Shown piece by piece: positions 17,303 through 25,076 of a stretch of DNA of 64,000 nt. The notes beneath the pieces are model-generated. The model did no database searches. It had not been told where the DNA came from and was given only the letters and a program-made list of their open reading frames with translations. Both the position numbers and the translations under genes were made by a program. The stretch's first letter is position 1; each line of letters begins with the position of its first letter. Where the stretch lies: assembly GCF_002920575.1 (NCBI RefSeq), contig NZ_PQSQ01000006.1:83905-147904 (forward strand), written 5' to 3'. Source of the DNA: Streptomyces sp. Ru73. Its GTDB lineage: Bacteria > Actinomycetota > Actinomycetes > Streptomycetales > Streptomycetaceae.

Positions 17303-17337
17303 CGATACGTGAATGTATTCGATGCGTTCGTGTATCG
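17303..17337. promoter_or_regulatory. Dyad operator upstream of the TetR operon
   Basis: CGATAC (17303-17308) and GTATCG (17332-17337) are exact inverses. The interior is an imperfect, AT-rich continuation of the dyad (GAATGTATTCGATGCGTTC). It lies just upstream of the TetR start. Confidence 0.6.
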
Positions 17338-17365
17338 ACAAGGGGTCCGACGCGGGCAGCAGCAA

Positions 17366-17401
17366 GGGCGGGCGGGGACGTACGACGCCCTCCGCCCGCC
17401 C
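17366..17401 (-). terminator. Hairpin after the VWA operon
   Basis: A perfect 10-bp stem (GGGCGGGCGG / CCGCCCGCCC) with a 16-nt loop lies 19 nt past the stop at 17420 on the minus strand. It would end the secreted-protein operon before the TetR operon begins. Confidence 0.65.
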
Positions 17402-17419
17402 CTTCAGAGCCGCCGCAGG

Positions 17420-18277
17420 TCAGACGCCCGGCGGCAGGTGCGACGGCCGCCCGCGGCCGCGGGTCACCGCGTACCCGCCGATGCCCGCGAGCGCGGCGAG
17501 CACCGCACCGGCCGCGGTCCACAGCCAGCGCGCCGACCACCAGCCGGACGACCAGCCGCCGTCCGGCTCGGGCCGCGCGGCCGACCCCTGCACCAGCGGC
17601 GCGGCTAGCGAACCGTCCACGTCCTGCGCGCTGCCCGCGTCCGTGGTGGTCGCGGTCACCGCGGCCTTCACCGGCAGCCCGGTGTCGGCCGATGCGGTGC
17701 GCACGGCGGTGAGGCGGACGTAGTACGCGCCGGGCAGCGGGTCGTTCGCCCACGGCTCGGCGTTGGCGCGGACCGTGCGCAGCGTGCAGGACAGCTCGAC
17801 GGTGGCGGCGTCGGCCGCTGCCGTCCTGGTCTGCGTGCCGTACCGGCAGGGCTGGCGGCGGCGCAGCCCGTCGTAGACGTCCAGCTGCCAGGTGGCGTCG
17901 CCGTGCCGGGCGTCGGCGCCGGGCAGGTCGACGGTCGCGCGCACCGTGGCGCCCTCGCCGGCGTCGGCCGGGAACTGCCAGTAGAGGTAGTCGCCGGTGG
18001 AGGCCGAGGCGGTGGCCTGCTGGCCCGGCCGGATCACGGTGGCGGTACGGAAGGAGGTGCCGGCCTCGGTGGGCGGCGGCGCGTCCTCGGGATCGGCGGA
18101 CGCGCTCGCGGAGGCGGACGCGCCGGCGGAGGGGGTGGGGTCCTCGGCGGCCGCCACGGGCACGGCCGCGGCGGGCCCGGCGAGCGCGAGGTCACCCGCC
18201 ACGGCCGTCCCGAGGAGGGCGGCACCGGCGAGCAGAGCGGCGGACAGGCGCCGCCGTACGGACACTGCGGCAGACAT
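17420..18277 (-). CDS. Secreted, C-terminally anchored protein paired with VWA protein
   Basis: The 285-residue product has a signal peptide (RRRLSAALLAGAALLGTAVA), a low-complexity Ala/Ser/Pro linker, an extracellular beta-rich domain of about 150 residues with two cysteines, and near the C-terminus one transmembrane helix followed by a basic tail (RGRGRPSHLPPGV). I recognise no enzymatic motif. Its ATG overlaps the stop of the VWA gene by one base (TGATG), so the two are strictly coupled and probably form one surface complex. Function unknown. Confidence 0.8.
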   Translation of the reverse strand: MSAAVSVRRRLSAALLAGAALLGTAVAGDLALAGPAAAVPVAAAEDPTPSAGASASASASADPEDAPPPTEAGTSFRTATVIRPGQQATASASTGDYLYWQFPADAGEGATVRATVDLPGADARHGDATWQLDVYDGLRRRQPCRYGTQTRTAAADAATVELSCTLRTVRANAEPWANDPLPGAYYVRLTAVRTASADTGLPVKAAVTATTTDAGSAQDVDGSLAAPLVQGSAARPEPDGGWSSGWWSARWLWTAAGAVLAALAGIGGYAVTRGRGRPSHLPPGV

Positions 18278-19569
18278 CAGCTGGTCCTCCAGACGGTGAC
18301 GCGCCAGCGCGAGATCCAGCCCCACACCAGTCCGGCGAGCAGGCCGATGAGCGTGACGGCGATGAGGAACCACCAGCCGTGGCCGAGGCCCAGGAACGCG
18401 GCGTCGGACGCGGCGTGCGGCCCGTCCACCACGTCGACGGACAGCTCGACCGGCAGGCCCGGCGTGGTCTTGACCGAGGCGGGCGCGGAGAAGGCGTTGC
18501 TGACACGCAGGCAGACGGTCTCGGGGACCGGCTCGCCGTCCGCGTCCTCCGCCGCGCTGCCGTCGTCGGCCTTCGGGTAGCGCAGGCCGGTGGAGAGGAC
18601 GTCCGTACGCCCGTCACCGGTGGCCTCACCGCGTACGATCTCCCGGCCGCGCAGCGTCGACGCGCGCAGCTGGACCCCGTAGTCGTCGTTGACGGCGCGG
18701 TCGGCCGCGACGCTCACCGAGGCGCGCAGCTCCTGGCCGGGGCGCACGTCCACCTTGTAGAAGCGGTGCTCGCCGAACTCCTCGCGGTCGGTGTAGAGCC
18801 CCGGTTCGAGCTGCGGGGCGCCCTCGCAGCTGTCCGTGCCCTTCGCCGGTTCGGGGGTGAGGGACGGCTCGACCGTGCGGTGCACCAGCTGCTTGACGCG
18901 GCCGGACAGCTCGTCCTTGTGCTGCACCGAGGTGTACGTGCCGCCGGTGGCCTCGGCGATGCAGCTCAGCTGGGTACGCGTCTTGGCGTCCGGCACCAGG
19001 CCGAGCGTGTCGATGGTCAGGTGGATGCCCTTGGCGGCCAGTTCACGCGCCACCTCGCACGGGTCGAGCGGCTGGCAGGTGTCCTCGCCGTCGCTGATCA
19101 GCACGATGCGGCGGGCGCCGTCGCCGCCCTCCAGGTCGTCGGCGGCCTTCAGCAGGGCCGGGCCGATCGGGGTCCAGCCGGTCGGCGTGAGCGTGGCGAC
19201 CGCGGTCTTGGCGTCGGTGCGGTCCACCGGCCCCACCGGGTACAGCGCGCGGGTGTCCTTGCAGCCCACCTTGCGGTCGTCACCGCGGTACTCGGCACCG
19301 AGCGTGCGGATGCCGAGCTGCACCTCCTGGGGCACCGCGTCCAGTACCTCGTTGAACGCCTGCTTCGCCGCCGACATCCGGGACTGCCCGTCGATGTCGC
19401 GGGCCCGCATCGAGCCGCTGACGTCGAGCACCAGGTCGACCTTTGGCGCGTCCTTGGCCGATCCCGTGGTGGCCGGTTCTCCGGCCGCGGCGGTCGCCGG
19501 TGCGAACCCGCCCGTCAAACTGACCAGCAGGCCGCAGAGCGCGGCCGCCAGTCGCCTTCTTATGATCAT
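18277..19569 (-). CDS. Secreted membrane-anchored VWA-domain protein
   Basis: The 430-residue product has a signal peptide, then a von Willebrand factor A domain with an intact metal site (D49-V-S51-G-S53; LISDGEDTCQP). It continues with a beta-rich segment and ends with one transmembrane helix (WWFLIAVTLIGLLAGLVWGW) and a short basic tail. VWA domains bind protein partners through a metal ion; here the partner is probably the downstream protein. A -10 box TATGAT ends 6 nt before ATG 19569 and there is no ribosome site, so the gene is probably leaderless. Confidence 0.86.
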   Translation of the reverse strand: MIIRRRLAAALCGLLVSLTGGFAPATAAAGEPATTGSAKDAPKVDLVLDVSGSMRARDIDGQSRMSAAKQAFNEVLDAVPQEVQLGIRTLGAEYRGDDRKVGCKDTRALYPVGPVDRTDAKTAVATLTPTGWTPIGPALLKAADDLEGGDGARRIVLISDGEDTCQPLDPCEVARELAAKGIHLTIDTLGLVPDAKTRTQLSCIAEATGGTYTSVQHKDELSGRVKQLVHRTVEPSLTPEPAKGTDSCEGAPQLEPGLYTDREEFGEHRFYKVDVRPGQELRASVSVAADRAVNDDYGVQLRASTLRGREIVRGEATGDGRTDVLSTGLRYPKADDGSAAEDADGEPVPETVCLRVSNAFSAPASVKTTPGLPVELSVDVVDGPHAASDAAFLGLGHGWWFLIAVTLIGLLAGLVWGWISRWRVTVWRTS

Positions 19570-19575
19570 CGCCGG

Positions 19576-19605
19576 ATCATATGGAAACCGGGGCCAACTG
19601 CCCAA
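19576..19605 (-). promoter_or_regulatory. Promoter giving a leaderless VWA transcript
   Basis: On the minus strand TTGGGC (19605-19600) is followed after 18 bp by TATGAT (19581-19576), and the ATG begins 6 nt later at 19569. The expected start point coincides with the start codon. It lies in the 53-bp gap after the M64 peptidase gene. Confidence 0.6.
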
Positions 19606-19622
19606 CTCGTGGCATGGCGCGC

Positions 19623-21545
19623 TTACTGAGGCGGCCTCAGGGTGACGAGGAAGCGCTTCGCCGGGCCGGTGTTGCCCGCCGCGTCCACCGACCGGTACTC
19701 GACGGTGTGCGTCCCGTAGTCCGGTGTCGCGTCGTCCCACGGCACGGCCCGTGGCCTGCCGAGCTTTCCGTAGACCAGGCCGTCGATGACGGTGCCGCCG
19801 GGCGAGAAGCGGAACGGCGCTCCGGCGTCCGTCGGCCACCCGAAGTACGTGAACCAGCCGTCCCCGTCGACCCGGAACTGCGTCACCACGTAGCCGTCAC
19901 GGTCATCCTTTCCGGTGAGTTTCATCGTGAAGGGGCCGTCGTACACGTACTCCACCGGGCGGCCGGGGCGGTGCACGGTGCGCAGCGGCTCGGAGAGGTT
20001 GTACGCGACGGCGGCCGGGGTGGCGTCGACGGTCCAGGCCAGCCGGGTGGCGGGGGAGGGGCCGGTGCCGGCGACGCGGGCGGTCACCGTGTGGCTGCCG
20101 GGCCGCAGCCGGAGCGCCCGCAGGTCCAGGTCGCGGTCGTTGCCGGGGTTCGCCACGGGACGGCCGTCCACCGCCCAGGAGACCCGCGGCACGCCGCGTA
20201 CGGGGTGGGTGGTGTCGGCGTACACGACGGACGAAGCGCCCACGGGGGCACCGGTCGCGGTGTGACCGGCGAACTCGGCGGCCACGGGCGCCGGGGCGGT
20301 CGTCACCGACGGGTCGACGGTCCAGGTCACCGTGCGGGTCAGCGCGGCCGAGCCGCGGAGCGCCGGGTCGCGCACGAAGGGCGTCGGGTCGGTGACGGTG
20401 GCCGTCAGGCGGTGCGGCTTCGTGCCGTGTCCGGCGTACCGGCGCAGATCGAGGGAGCGCAGCCCGTCCGTGCCGGGCAGCGGCCTGCCGTCCAGCCGCC
20501 AGGAGACGTCGAGTTCACCGCCCGTGGGGTGCAGCGTGTCGACCCACACGGTGCGGTCGGCGCCGAGCGGCGCGTCGTTCGGCGTGTGGTCCTGCACCAG
20601 GTTCACCTTGGCGGCGATGGCGTGCGTCATCACCTCCCGCTCGACCTGGTCGAAGGGGTAGCCGAGGGTCTTCATCATCGAATGCGCGCTGGGCCGCCAG
20701 ACGCCCTTGGTGCTGTACATGCCGCCCTCGTAACGGCCGATCCGGCCGCCGGACGCGCTCTCCTCGCCCAGCCAGCGCCACCACTTCGCGCGCCGCTCCC
20801 GCATCTGCCGCTCGGTGAGCAGCGTGTGGTGCGCCGAGGCCGGCTCGCCGTCCGCGTACCGGCCGCCGGGTACGCCCCGCTGGTAGTAGTCGTACTCGTC
20901 CTGGAGCCTGCCGAGCGAGTGGCCGATCTCGTGCGGGGTGATCAGCGAGGAGAGCGAGTTGCCGCCGGAGGCGGTGGCGTACGTGCCGCCCGCGCCGCCG
21001 TACGTGCCGCTGTGCGCGAGCCCCACGATCTGCCGGTTGGCGGCCGTGGCGCCGGGCACCCGGTCGGCCGCCGCCTTGGCCTTGGTGTCGTCCATCGTGA
21101 GCAGCCGCTGCACGGACTCCGCGTCGCAACCGCCCCAGAAGCCCATGTCCAGCGCGGTGTCCCGGCGCGGCGCGTCGAGGTCGGGATCGCAGTCGACACC
21201 GGAGTCGGCGGACGGCGTCTCCACCGCCCACACATTGATGTACGAGCGGTACGAGGCGAACGGCTCCGTGCTCCACAGCACGTTGAGGTGCTTCTCGACG
21301 TCGGCGCGGAATTCGCCCATCTCCGACGCGGTGTAGCCGTCGCCGAGGAAGACCAGGTTGAAACGCTTCTCCGCGGGGCCCGTCGACTGTACGGGCACCA
21401 CTGTCGCGGACTCGGCGAGCGCGTTCCCCTGCTGTCCCTCCGCACCCGCGGCGGGCGCCGCGCCCAGCCCGGCCGCAGCCCACAGCAGCCCGGCCGCCAC
21501 CAGCCCGGCGGCGGCCCGCGCCCTGCCTCCAGCCCTCGTCCTCAT
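19623..21545 (-). CDS. Secreted M64 (IgA-peptidase-like) metallopeptidase
   Basis: The 640-residue product carries a signal peptide and then the peptidase M64 domain: FNLVFLGDGYTASEMGEF, SGGNSLSSLITP and the zinc motif HEIGHSLGRLQDEY with H205-E206-x2-H209. Two Ig-like beta repeats (DTLHPTGGELDVSWRLDG; DTTHPVRGVPRVSWAVDG) and a C-terminal beta domain (AAGNTGPAKRFLVTL) follow. M64 enzymes are extracellular zinc peptidases, first known for cleaving IgA; a soil role in protein turnover is likely. I chose ATG 21545 because GGGAGG precedes it. It runs in the same direction as the VWA pair, but a separate promoter lies between them. Confidence 0.9.
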   Translation of the reverse strand: MRTRAGGRARAAAGLVAAGLLWAAAGLGAAPAAGAEGQQGNALAESATVVPVQSTGPAEKRFNLVFLGDGYTASEMGEFRADVEKHLNVLWSTEPFASYRSYINVWAVETPSADSGVDCDPDLDAPRRDTALDMGFWGGCDAESVQRLLTMDDTKAKAAADRVPGATAANRQIVGLAHSGTYGGAGGTYATASGGNSLSSLITPHEIGHSLGRLQDEYDYYQRGVPGGRYADGEPASAHHTLLTERQMRERRAKWWRWLGEESASGGRIGRYEGGMYSTKGVWRPSAHSMMKTLGYPFDQVEREVMTHAIAAKVNLVQDHTPNDAPLGADRTVWVDTLHPTGGELDVSWRLDGRPLPGTDGLRSLDLRRYAGHGTKPHRLTATVTDPTPFVRDPALRGSAALTRTVTWTVDPSVTTAPAPVAAEFAGHTATGAPVGASSVVYADTTHPVRGVPRVSWAVDGRPVANPGNDRDLDLRALRLRPGSHTVTARVAGTGPSPATRLAWTVDATPAAVAYNLSEPLRTVHRPGRPVEYVYDGPFTMKLTGKDDRDGYVVTQFRVDGDGWFTYFGWPTDAGAPFRFSPGGTVIDGLVYGKLGRPRAVPWDDATPDYGTHTVEYRSVDAAGNTGPAKRFLVTLRPPQ

Positions 21546-21725
21546 GACGACGCCTCCCGAACGGTGTGGCGGGCGCGGCACGCCACCCGCGTACTGGCTC
21601 CGTACGGTGGCGGAGCGTACGGGGTGGCCAACGTGCCGTAAAGACGGCCGAGTTGCTCATGTGGCAGTGGCTGATGCCGCCCGTGCCGTTTCCCGGTGCG
21701 CCGAAGGGCGGGCGCAGACGTGGCC

Positions 21726-22331
21726 TCAGCCCGCCCGGAGCAGCGGGCCGTGGCCGGTCTCCGCCGACGGGACGACGGCAGCGAGGGCCTCGGGCAGCGA
21801 GGTGACGCCGTCCGACGCGAGGAAGTGGCCCGCACCGGGCACCACCTCGGTGGACACCCCTAGCAGCCGCGCGAGGCGGTCGGTGTGGCCGGTCGGCACA
21901 TACGGGTCGGCGTCCGACCGGAGGACCGTGAGCCGGCCGATACGGCCGCCGAGCCCCACCACGTCACAGCCGTCCCCGATGTAGGAGTCCAGCTCCGGGA
22001 GCGCGGGCAGCCGGTCGACGAACCCGGAGACCAGCACGAGGGTGCCGAGCCGCCACGGGCCCGGCAGCGCACGCAGGTGGCGCAGCACGGTCAGGCACCC
22101 CAGGCTGTGCGCCACGACCACGGAGCCCGCGTCGGGGATGCCCACGTCGGCGCGTACGGCCGCCTCCCAGCGCGCGGGGTCCGGGGTCTGCGGGTCGGGG
22201 AGGGCCGGGACGGTCGTCGGGATGCCGTGCGCTTGGAGCTGCGCGGCGAGCCGGCCGAACCAGTGGTCTTCGGGGGAGGCGCCGTACCCGTGGATGATCG
22301 AGGCGCGCCGCTGAGTTGTTCCAGAGGTCAT
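21726..22331 (-). CDS. RBBP9/YdeN family alpha/beta hydrolase
   Basis: The 201-residue product matches the small serine hydrolase family RBBP9/YdeN: IIHGYGASPEDHWFGRLAAQL, the nucleophile motif AHSLGC, an Asp in SDADPYVP and a His in GAGHFLASDG, giving a full Ser-Asp-His triad. The substrate is unknown; members cleave small esters. A MerR-type promoter with an elongated 20-bp spacer places the start point at the ATG, so it should be leaderless and controlled by the divergent MerR gene. No ribosome site is present. Confidence 0.86.
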   Translation of the reverse strand: MTSGTTQRRASIIHGYGASPEDHWFGRLAAQLQAHGIPTTVPALPDPQTPDPARWEAAVRADVGIPDAGSVVVAHSLGCLTVLRHLRALPGPWRLGTLVLVSGFVDRLPALPELDSYIGDGCDVVGLGGRIGRLTVLRSDADPYVPTGHTDRLARLLGVSTEVVPGAGHFLASDGVTSLPEALAAVVPSAETGHGPLLRAG

Positions 22332-22339
22332 GCCGCAGG

Positions 22340-22371
22340 ACGGTAGGGCTTCACGTCAGCGTGAAGGTCAA
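22340..22371 (-). promoter_or_regulatory. MerR-type promoter/operator of the hydrolase gene
   Basis: On the minus strand TTGACC (22371-22366) and TACCGT (22345-22340) are 20 bp apart. The spacer holds a perfect dyad CTTCACG / CGTGAAG (22349-22355 and 22360-22366, 4-bp centre). An overlong spacer with a central dyad is the hallmark of promoters twisted open by MerR proteins. The divergent MerR gene starts 32 bp away. Confidence 0.75.
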
Positions 22372-22403
22372 GCCGGGCCGATGAAGCCGGAGGGGAAACG
22401 AAG

Positions 22404-22787
22404 GTGCTGATCAGCGAGCTGGCCGAGAAGGCCGGGGTGAGCGCGCGTGCGCTGCGGCACTACGAGGAGCGCGGGCTGCTGGTCCCGGCCCGCAACGGCA
22501 GCGGATACCGGGAGTACGCCGAGTCCGACGTCACGCGGGTCGCGCAGATCAGGGCGATGCTCGCCGCGGGCCTGTCCACCTCGGTCATCCGGCGCTACCT
22601 CGACTGCGCGCGCACCGGCGAGCACGGTGTCCACCTGGAGATGTGCCCGGACCTGCGCGCTGAGCTGGATGCCCTGGCCGCGCGCCTCGACGCCGCCCAG
22701 GCCGAACTCCGCGCGAAGCGACGGCGGCTGAGCGCGCTCGCGGCGGTGGGCGCGGACGAGCCGACGGCGGCGCGCCCGACCGCCTAG
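22404..22787 (+). CDS. MerR family regulator
   Basis: The 127-residue product starts with the MerR winged-helix LISELAEKAGVSARALRHYEERGLL and SGYREYAESDVTRVAQIRAML. A short coiled-coil dimer helix follows, and there is no recognisable ligand-binding domain. Such short MerR proteins sense metals, oxidants or small molecules. GTG 22404 follows GGAGGGGAAACGAAG. Its likely target is the divergent hydrolase. Its 3' end overlaps the convergent permease stop by 4 nt. Confidence 0.88.
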   Translation: MLISELAEKAGVSARALRHYEERGLLVPARNGSGYREYAESDVTRVAQIRAMLAAGLSTSVIRRYLDCARTGEHGVHLEMCPDLRAELDALAARLDAAQAELRAKRRRLSALAAVGADEPTAARPTA

Positions 22788-24259
22788 CCGCGCGTACCGG
22801 CCGGGCTGTCCTCGCCACGCCCGGCCGGCGGCCGCGGCTGGGGTTCCGTGCCCGGCTCCGGTTCCGGCAGGGCCGGTGTCTCGATGCGCCAGGCGATGCG
22901 CTGCTTGTCCTGGACGACGCGCCGGTACACGTACAGCACGACCGACAGCAGCAGGATGCCGATGGCGATGAGCGTGTCCTTCGGACCGCCCTGCCCGGCG
23001 AGTGACGGGTGCGTCACGCCGGCGGCGACCACCACCACGTCGATGACCAGCACCACCCAGGCGACCGGTGTCCAGGCGCGGCCGCGGCGGATCGGGCGCG
23101 GCCAGTCCGGCCGGTCCTTGCGCAGCAGCAGGAAGGCGGAGACGGCCAGCACGACCGCCACCAGATAGCCGAAGTTGCTGGCGATCAGGATGCTCAGCGG
23201 CTCCCCGAGGAGCAGCAGGATCGCGCTGTTCAGTACGGCGTCGAGGGTGAGCGCGCGGCCCGGCACGCCCCAGCGGTTCAGCTGGTCCAGCTGCCGGACG
23301 GTCATCTTCTCGCGGGCCAGCCCGTACAGCGCCCGGCCGCCGTCCGCGGTGGTCGAGACCATGCCGAGGAACATCGAGGCGACGAGGATGAGCACGCCCA
23401 GCGAGGAGAAGCCGCCGAGCGCCTGCTCGAAGGCGAGCGCGAACGCGCCGACCGGGTCCTCGCGGATGGCGTCCTCGCCGACCGAGCCGACCATCGCGAG
23501 CGGCACGACGAAGAAGAGGACGAGGGAGAGGACGGAGGTGGCGCGCAGCGCCTTGGCGGTGTCGCGCACGGTGTCCTTGTACTCGGGCGCGAACGAGGCG
23601 CAGATCTCCGTGCCGTACGTGGTCCAGGCGGTGACGTAGAACCACACGAGCAGCGTCAGCCAGCTGCCGCCGTGGTACCAGGTGAGGTTCGCCGCGTGCC
23701 AGGAGTGGCCGTTGAGGAAGGGCGCGGCGACGACCACGACGAGGCCGCAGAAGACGATGCCGCTGGTGATCTTCGAGGCGCGTGCGGTGAGCCGCGCACC
23801 GAAGTAGTTGCAGGCCCAGGCGGCGAAGACGGCGGCCACGCCGATCAGTTCGGCCGCGCCGACGGCGTGGCCGCCCGGCAGGGTGACCTCGGGAGTGCGG
23901 GGCAGCCACTGGGCGGTGACGAGCTTGCCGATCGCCGCCGCGTTGACCGCGATGCTGAACGACCAGCCGATCCAGTAGCCGTACGCGGCGACGGCGCCGA
24001 GCGGCGCGAAGTACCGCTTCCAGCCCTCGGCCGCGTACCGGCTGACGCCGCCGGACTTGCCGGGGAACATCGCGGCGGTCTCCGCGAACAGCATGTTCTG
24101 CAGCAGGCCGATCAGGGCGCCGCCGATCCAGAGGGCGATGGCCGTCCACGCGCCGATCGCGCCGATGCCGTACCCCACGGTCAGCAGGAGGCCGTTGGGG
24201 ATCACCAGGGCGATCGCGAAACCGTCGCGCCAGGTGAGGGACTTGCGCAGGTGTGCCAT
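22784..24259 (-). CDS. APC superfamily amino acid permease
   Basis: The 491-residue product has about 12-14 hydrophobic segments. Features typical of amino acid-polyamine-organocation transporters include MAHLRKSLTWRDGFAIALVIPNG, FAETAAMFPGKSGGVSRYAAEGW and YVTAWTTYGTEICASFAPEYKDT. The tail is Pro/Glu-rich and cytoplasmic. I chose ATG 24259; a GTG at 24340 would add 27 residues unlike the family. It is divergent from a TetR regulator and may import the amine or amino-acid substrate handled by the flavoenzyme at 25077. Confidence 0.87.
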   Translation of the reverse strand: MAHLRKSLTWRDGFAIALVIPNGLLLTVGYGIGAIGAWTAIALWIGGALIGLLQNMLFAETAAMFPGKSGGVSRYAAEGWKRYFAPLGAVAAYGYWIGWSFSIAVNAAAIGKLVTAQWLPRTPEVTLPGGHAVGAAELIGVAAVFAAWACNYFGARLTARASKITSGIVFCGLVVVVAAPFLNGHSWHAANLTWYHGGSWLTLLVWFYVTAWTTYGTEICASFAPEYKDTVRDTAKALRATSVLSLVLFFVVPLAMVGSVGEDAIREDPVGAFALAFEQALGGFSSLGVLILVASMFLGMVSTTADGGRALYGLAREKMTVRQLDQLNRWGVPGRALTLDAVLNSAILLLLGEPLSILIASNFGYLVAVVLAVSAFLLLRKDRPDWPRPIRRGRAWTPVAWVVLVIDVVVVAAGVTHPSLAGQGGPKDTLIAIGILLLSVVLYVYRRVVQDKQRIAWRIETPALPEPEPGTEPQPRPPAGRGEDSPAGTRG

Positions 24260-24339
24260 GGTCTGCCGCCCGTCTCTCGGAGGAACCGGACCGGATGGAT
24301 GTCCGTCGTGCAGCCGTGCCAAAAATGTGTCCGCGGTCA

Positions 24340-24358
24340 CAATAATTGGGTATTATTG
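24340..24358. promoter_or_regulatory. AT-rich dyad between permease and TetR genes
   Basis: CAATAAT (24340-24346) and ATTATTG (24352-24358) are perfect 7-bp inverses around TGGGT. Such AT content is striking in this GC-rich sequence. The dyad overlaps the only plausible -10 (TATTAT, 24351-24356) for the TetR gene, so it is a strong operator candidate. Confidence 0.65.
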
Positions 24359-24403
24359 GAAGGCAAGAGGCTGGACGGAAAAGATGGTTGAGGGGTGGGC
24401 GTC

Positions 24404-25036
24404 ATGACCGGGAGCGAAGTGCCGGAGCGGACCGGGGCGGTGCCGGCGGGGGCGGACGTCCAGCGCGAGCGGATACTGCGCGCGGCCGCCCTCGCCCTCG
24501 CCGAGCACGGCTTCGACGCCGCCCGGCTGCGCGACGTGGCCAACTCCGCAGGCGTCTCCATAGGGTCGATACAGCACCACTTCGAGACCCGCGATCTGCT
24601 CTTCCGGCACGCCTTCGAGTGGTCGATACGGGAGCTGACCGGCCGCTGGCGGTGCGCGGCTGTCGGCGAGCTGGGCCCCTGGCGCCGCTTCGAACTGCTG
24701 GTGCGGGAGCTGACCGGCGATCCCGACCTGACCCGGCGCTGTGCGACCTGGACGGAGTTCTGCGCGAGCGCCGCCCGGCGCGAGGAGCTGCGGGACGGGA
24801 TACGGCGGGTGCACGACGAGTGGCGGGCCCTGGTCTCCGGCATCCTCGCCGACGGCGTGGCCTCCGGCGAGTTCGCGCCCGTCATGTCCCGGGAGGCGGC
24901 GGTCGGCGCGGTGATGGCCGTCGTCGACGGGTGCGACATGGCGGTCGCGGCGGACGGCGGCATGACGGCCGAGCGGTATGCGGAAGTGCTCCTCGGCACG
25001 GGCAGGGCGGTGTTCGGGGTGCGGGACGGGGTCTGA
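24404..25036 (+). CDS. TetR family regulator
   Basis: The 210-residue product has the TetR DNA-binding region RERILRAAALALAEHGFDAARLRDVANSAGV with recognition helix SIGSIQHHFETRDLLF, then a helical ligand domain of the type seen in choline/amine-linked TetR proteins. ATG 24404 follows AGGGG by 8 nt. It lies 40 bp before the flavoenzyme gene on the same strand and is divergent from the APC permease, so it probably controls both through the dyad at 24340-24358. Confidence 0.87.
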   Translation: MTGSEVPERTGAVPAGADVQRERILRAAALALAEHGFDAARLRDVANSAGVSIGSIQHHFETRDLLFRHAFEWSIRELTGRWRCAAVGELGPWRRFELLVRELTGDPDLTRRCATWTEFCASAARREELRDGIRRVHDEWRALVSGILADGVASGEFAPVMSREAAVGAVMAVVDGCDMAVAADGGMTAERYAEVLLGTGRAVFGVRDGV

Positions 25037-25076
25037 GAAGGCACGGCGCGGTGCGGGGGAGAGGGAGGGGTTTCCG

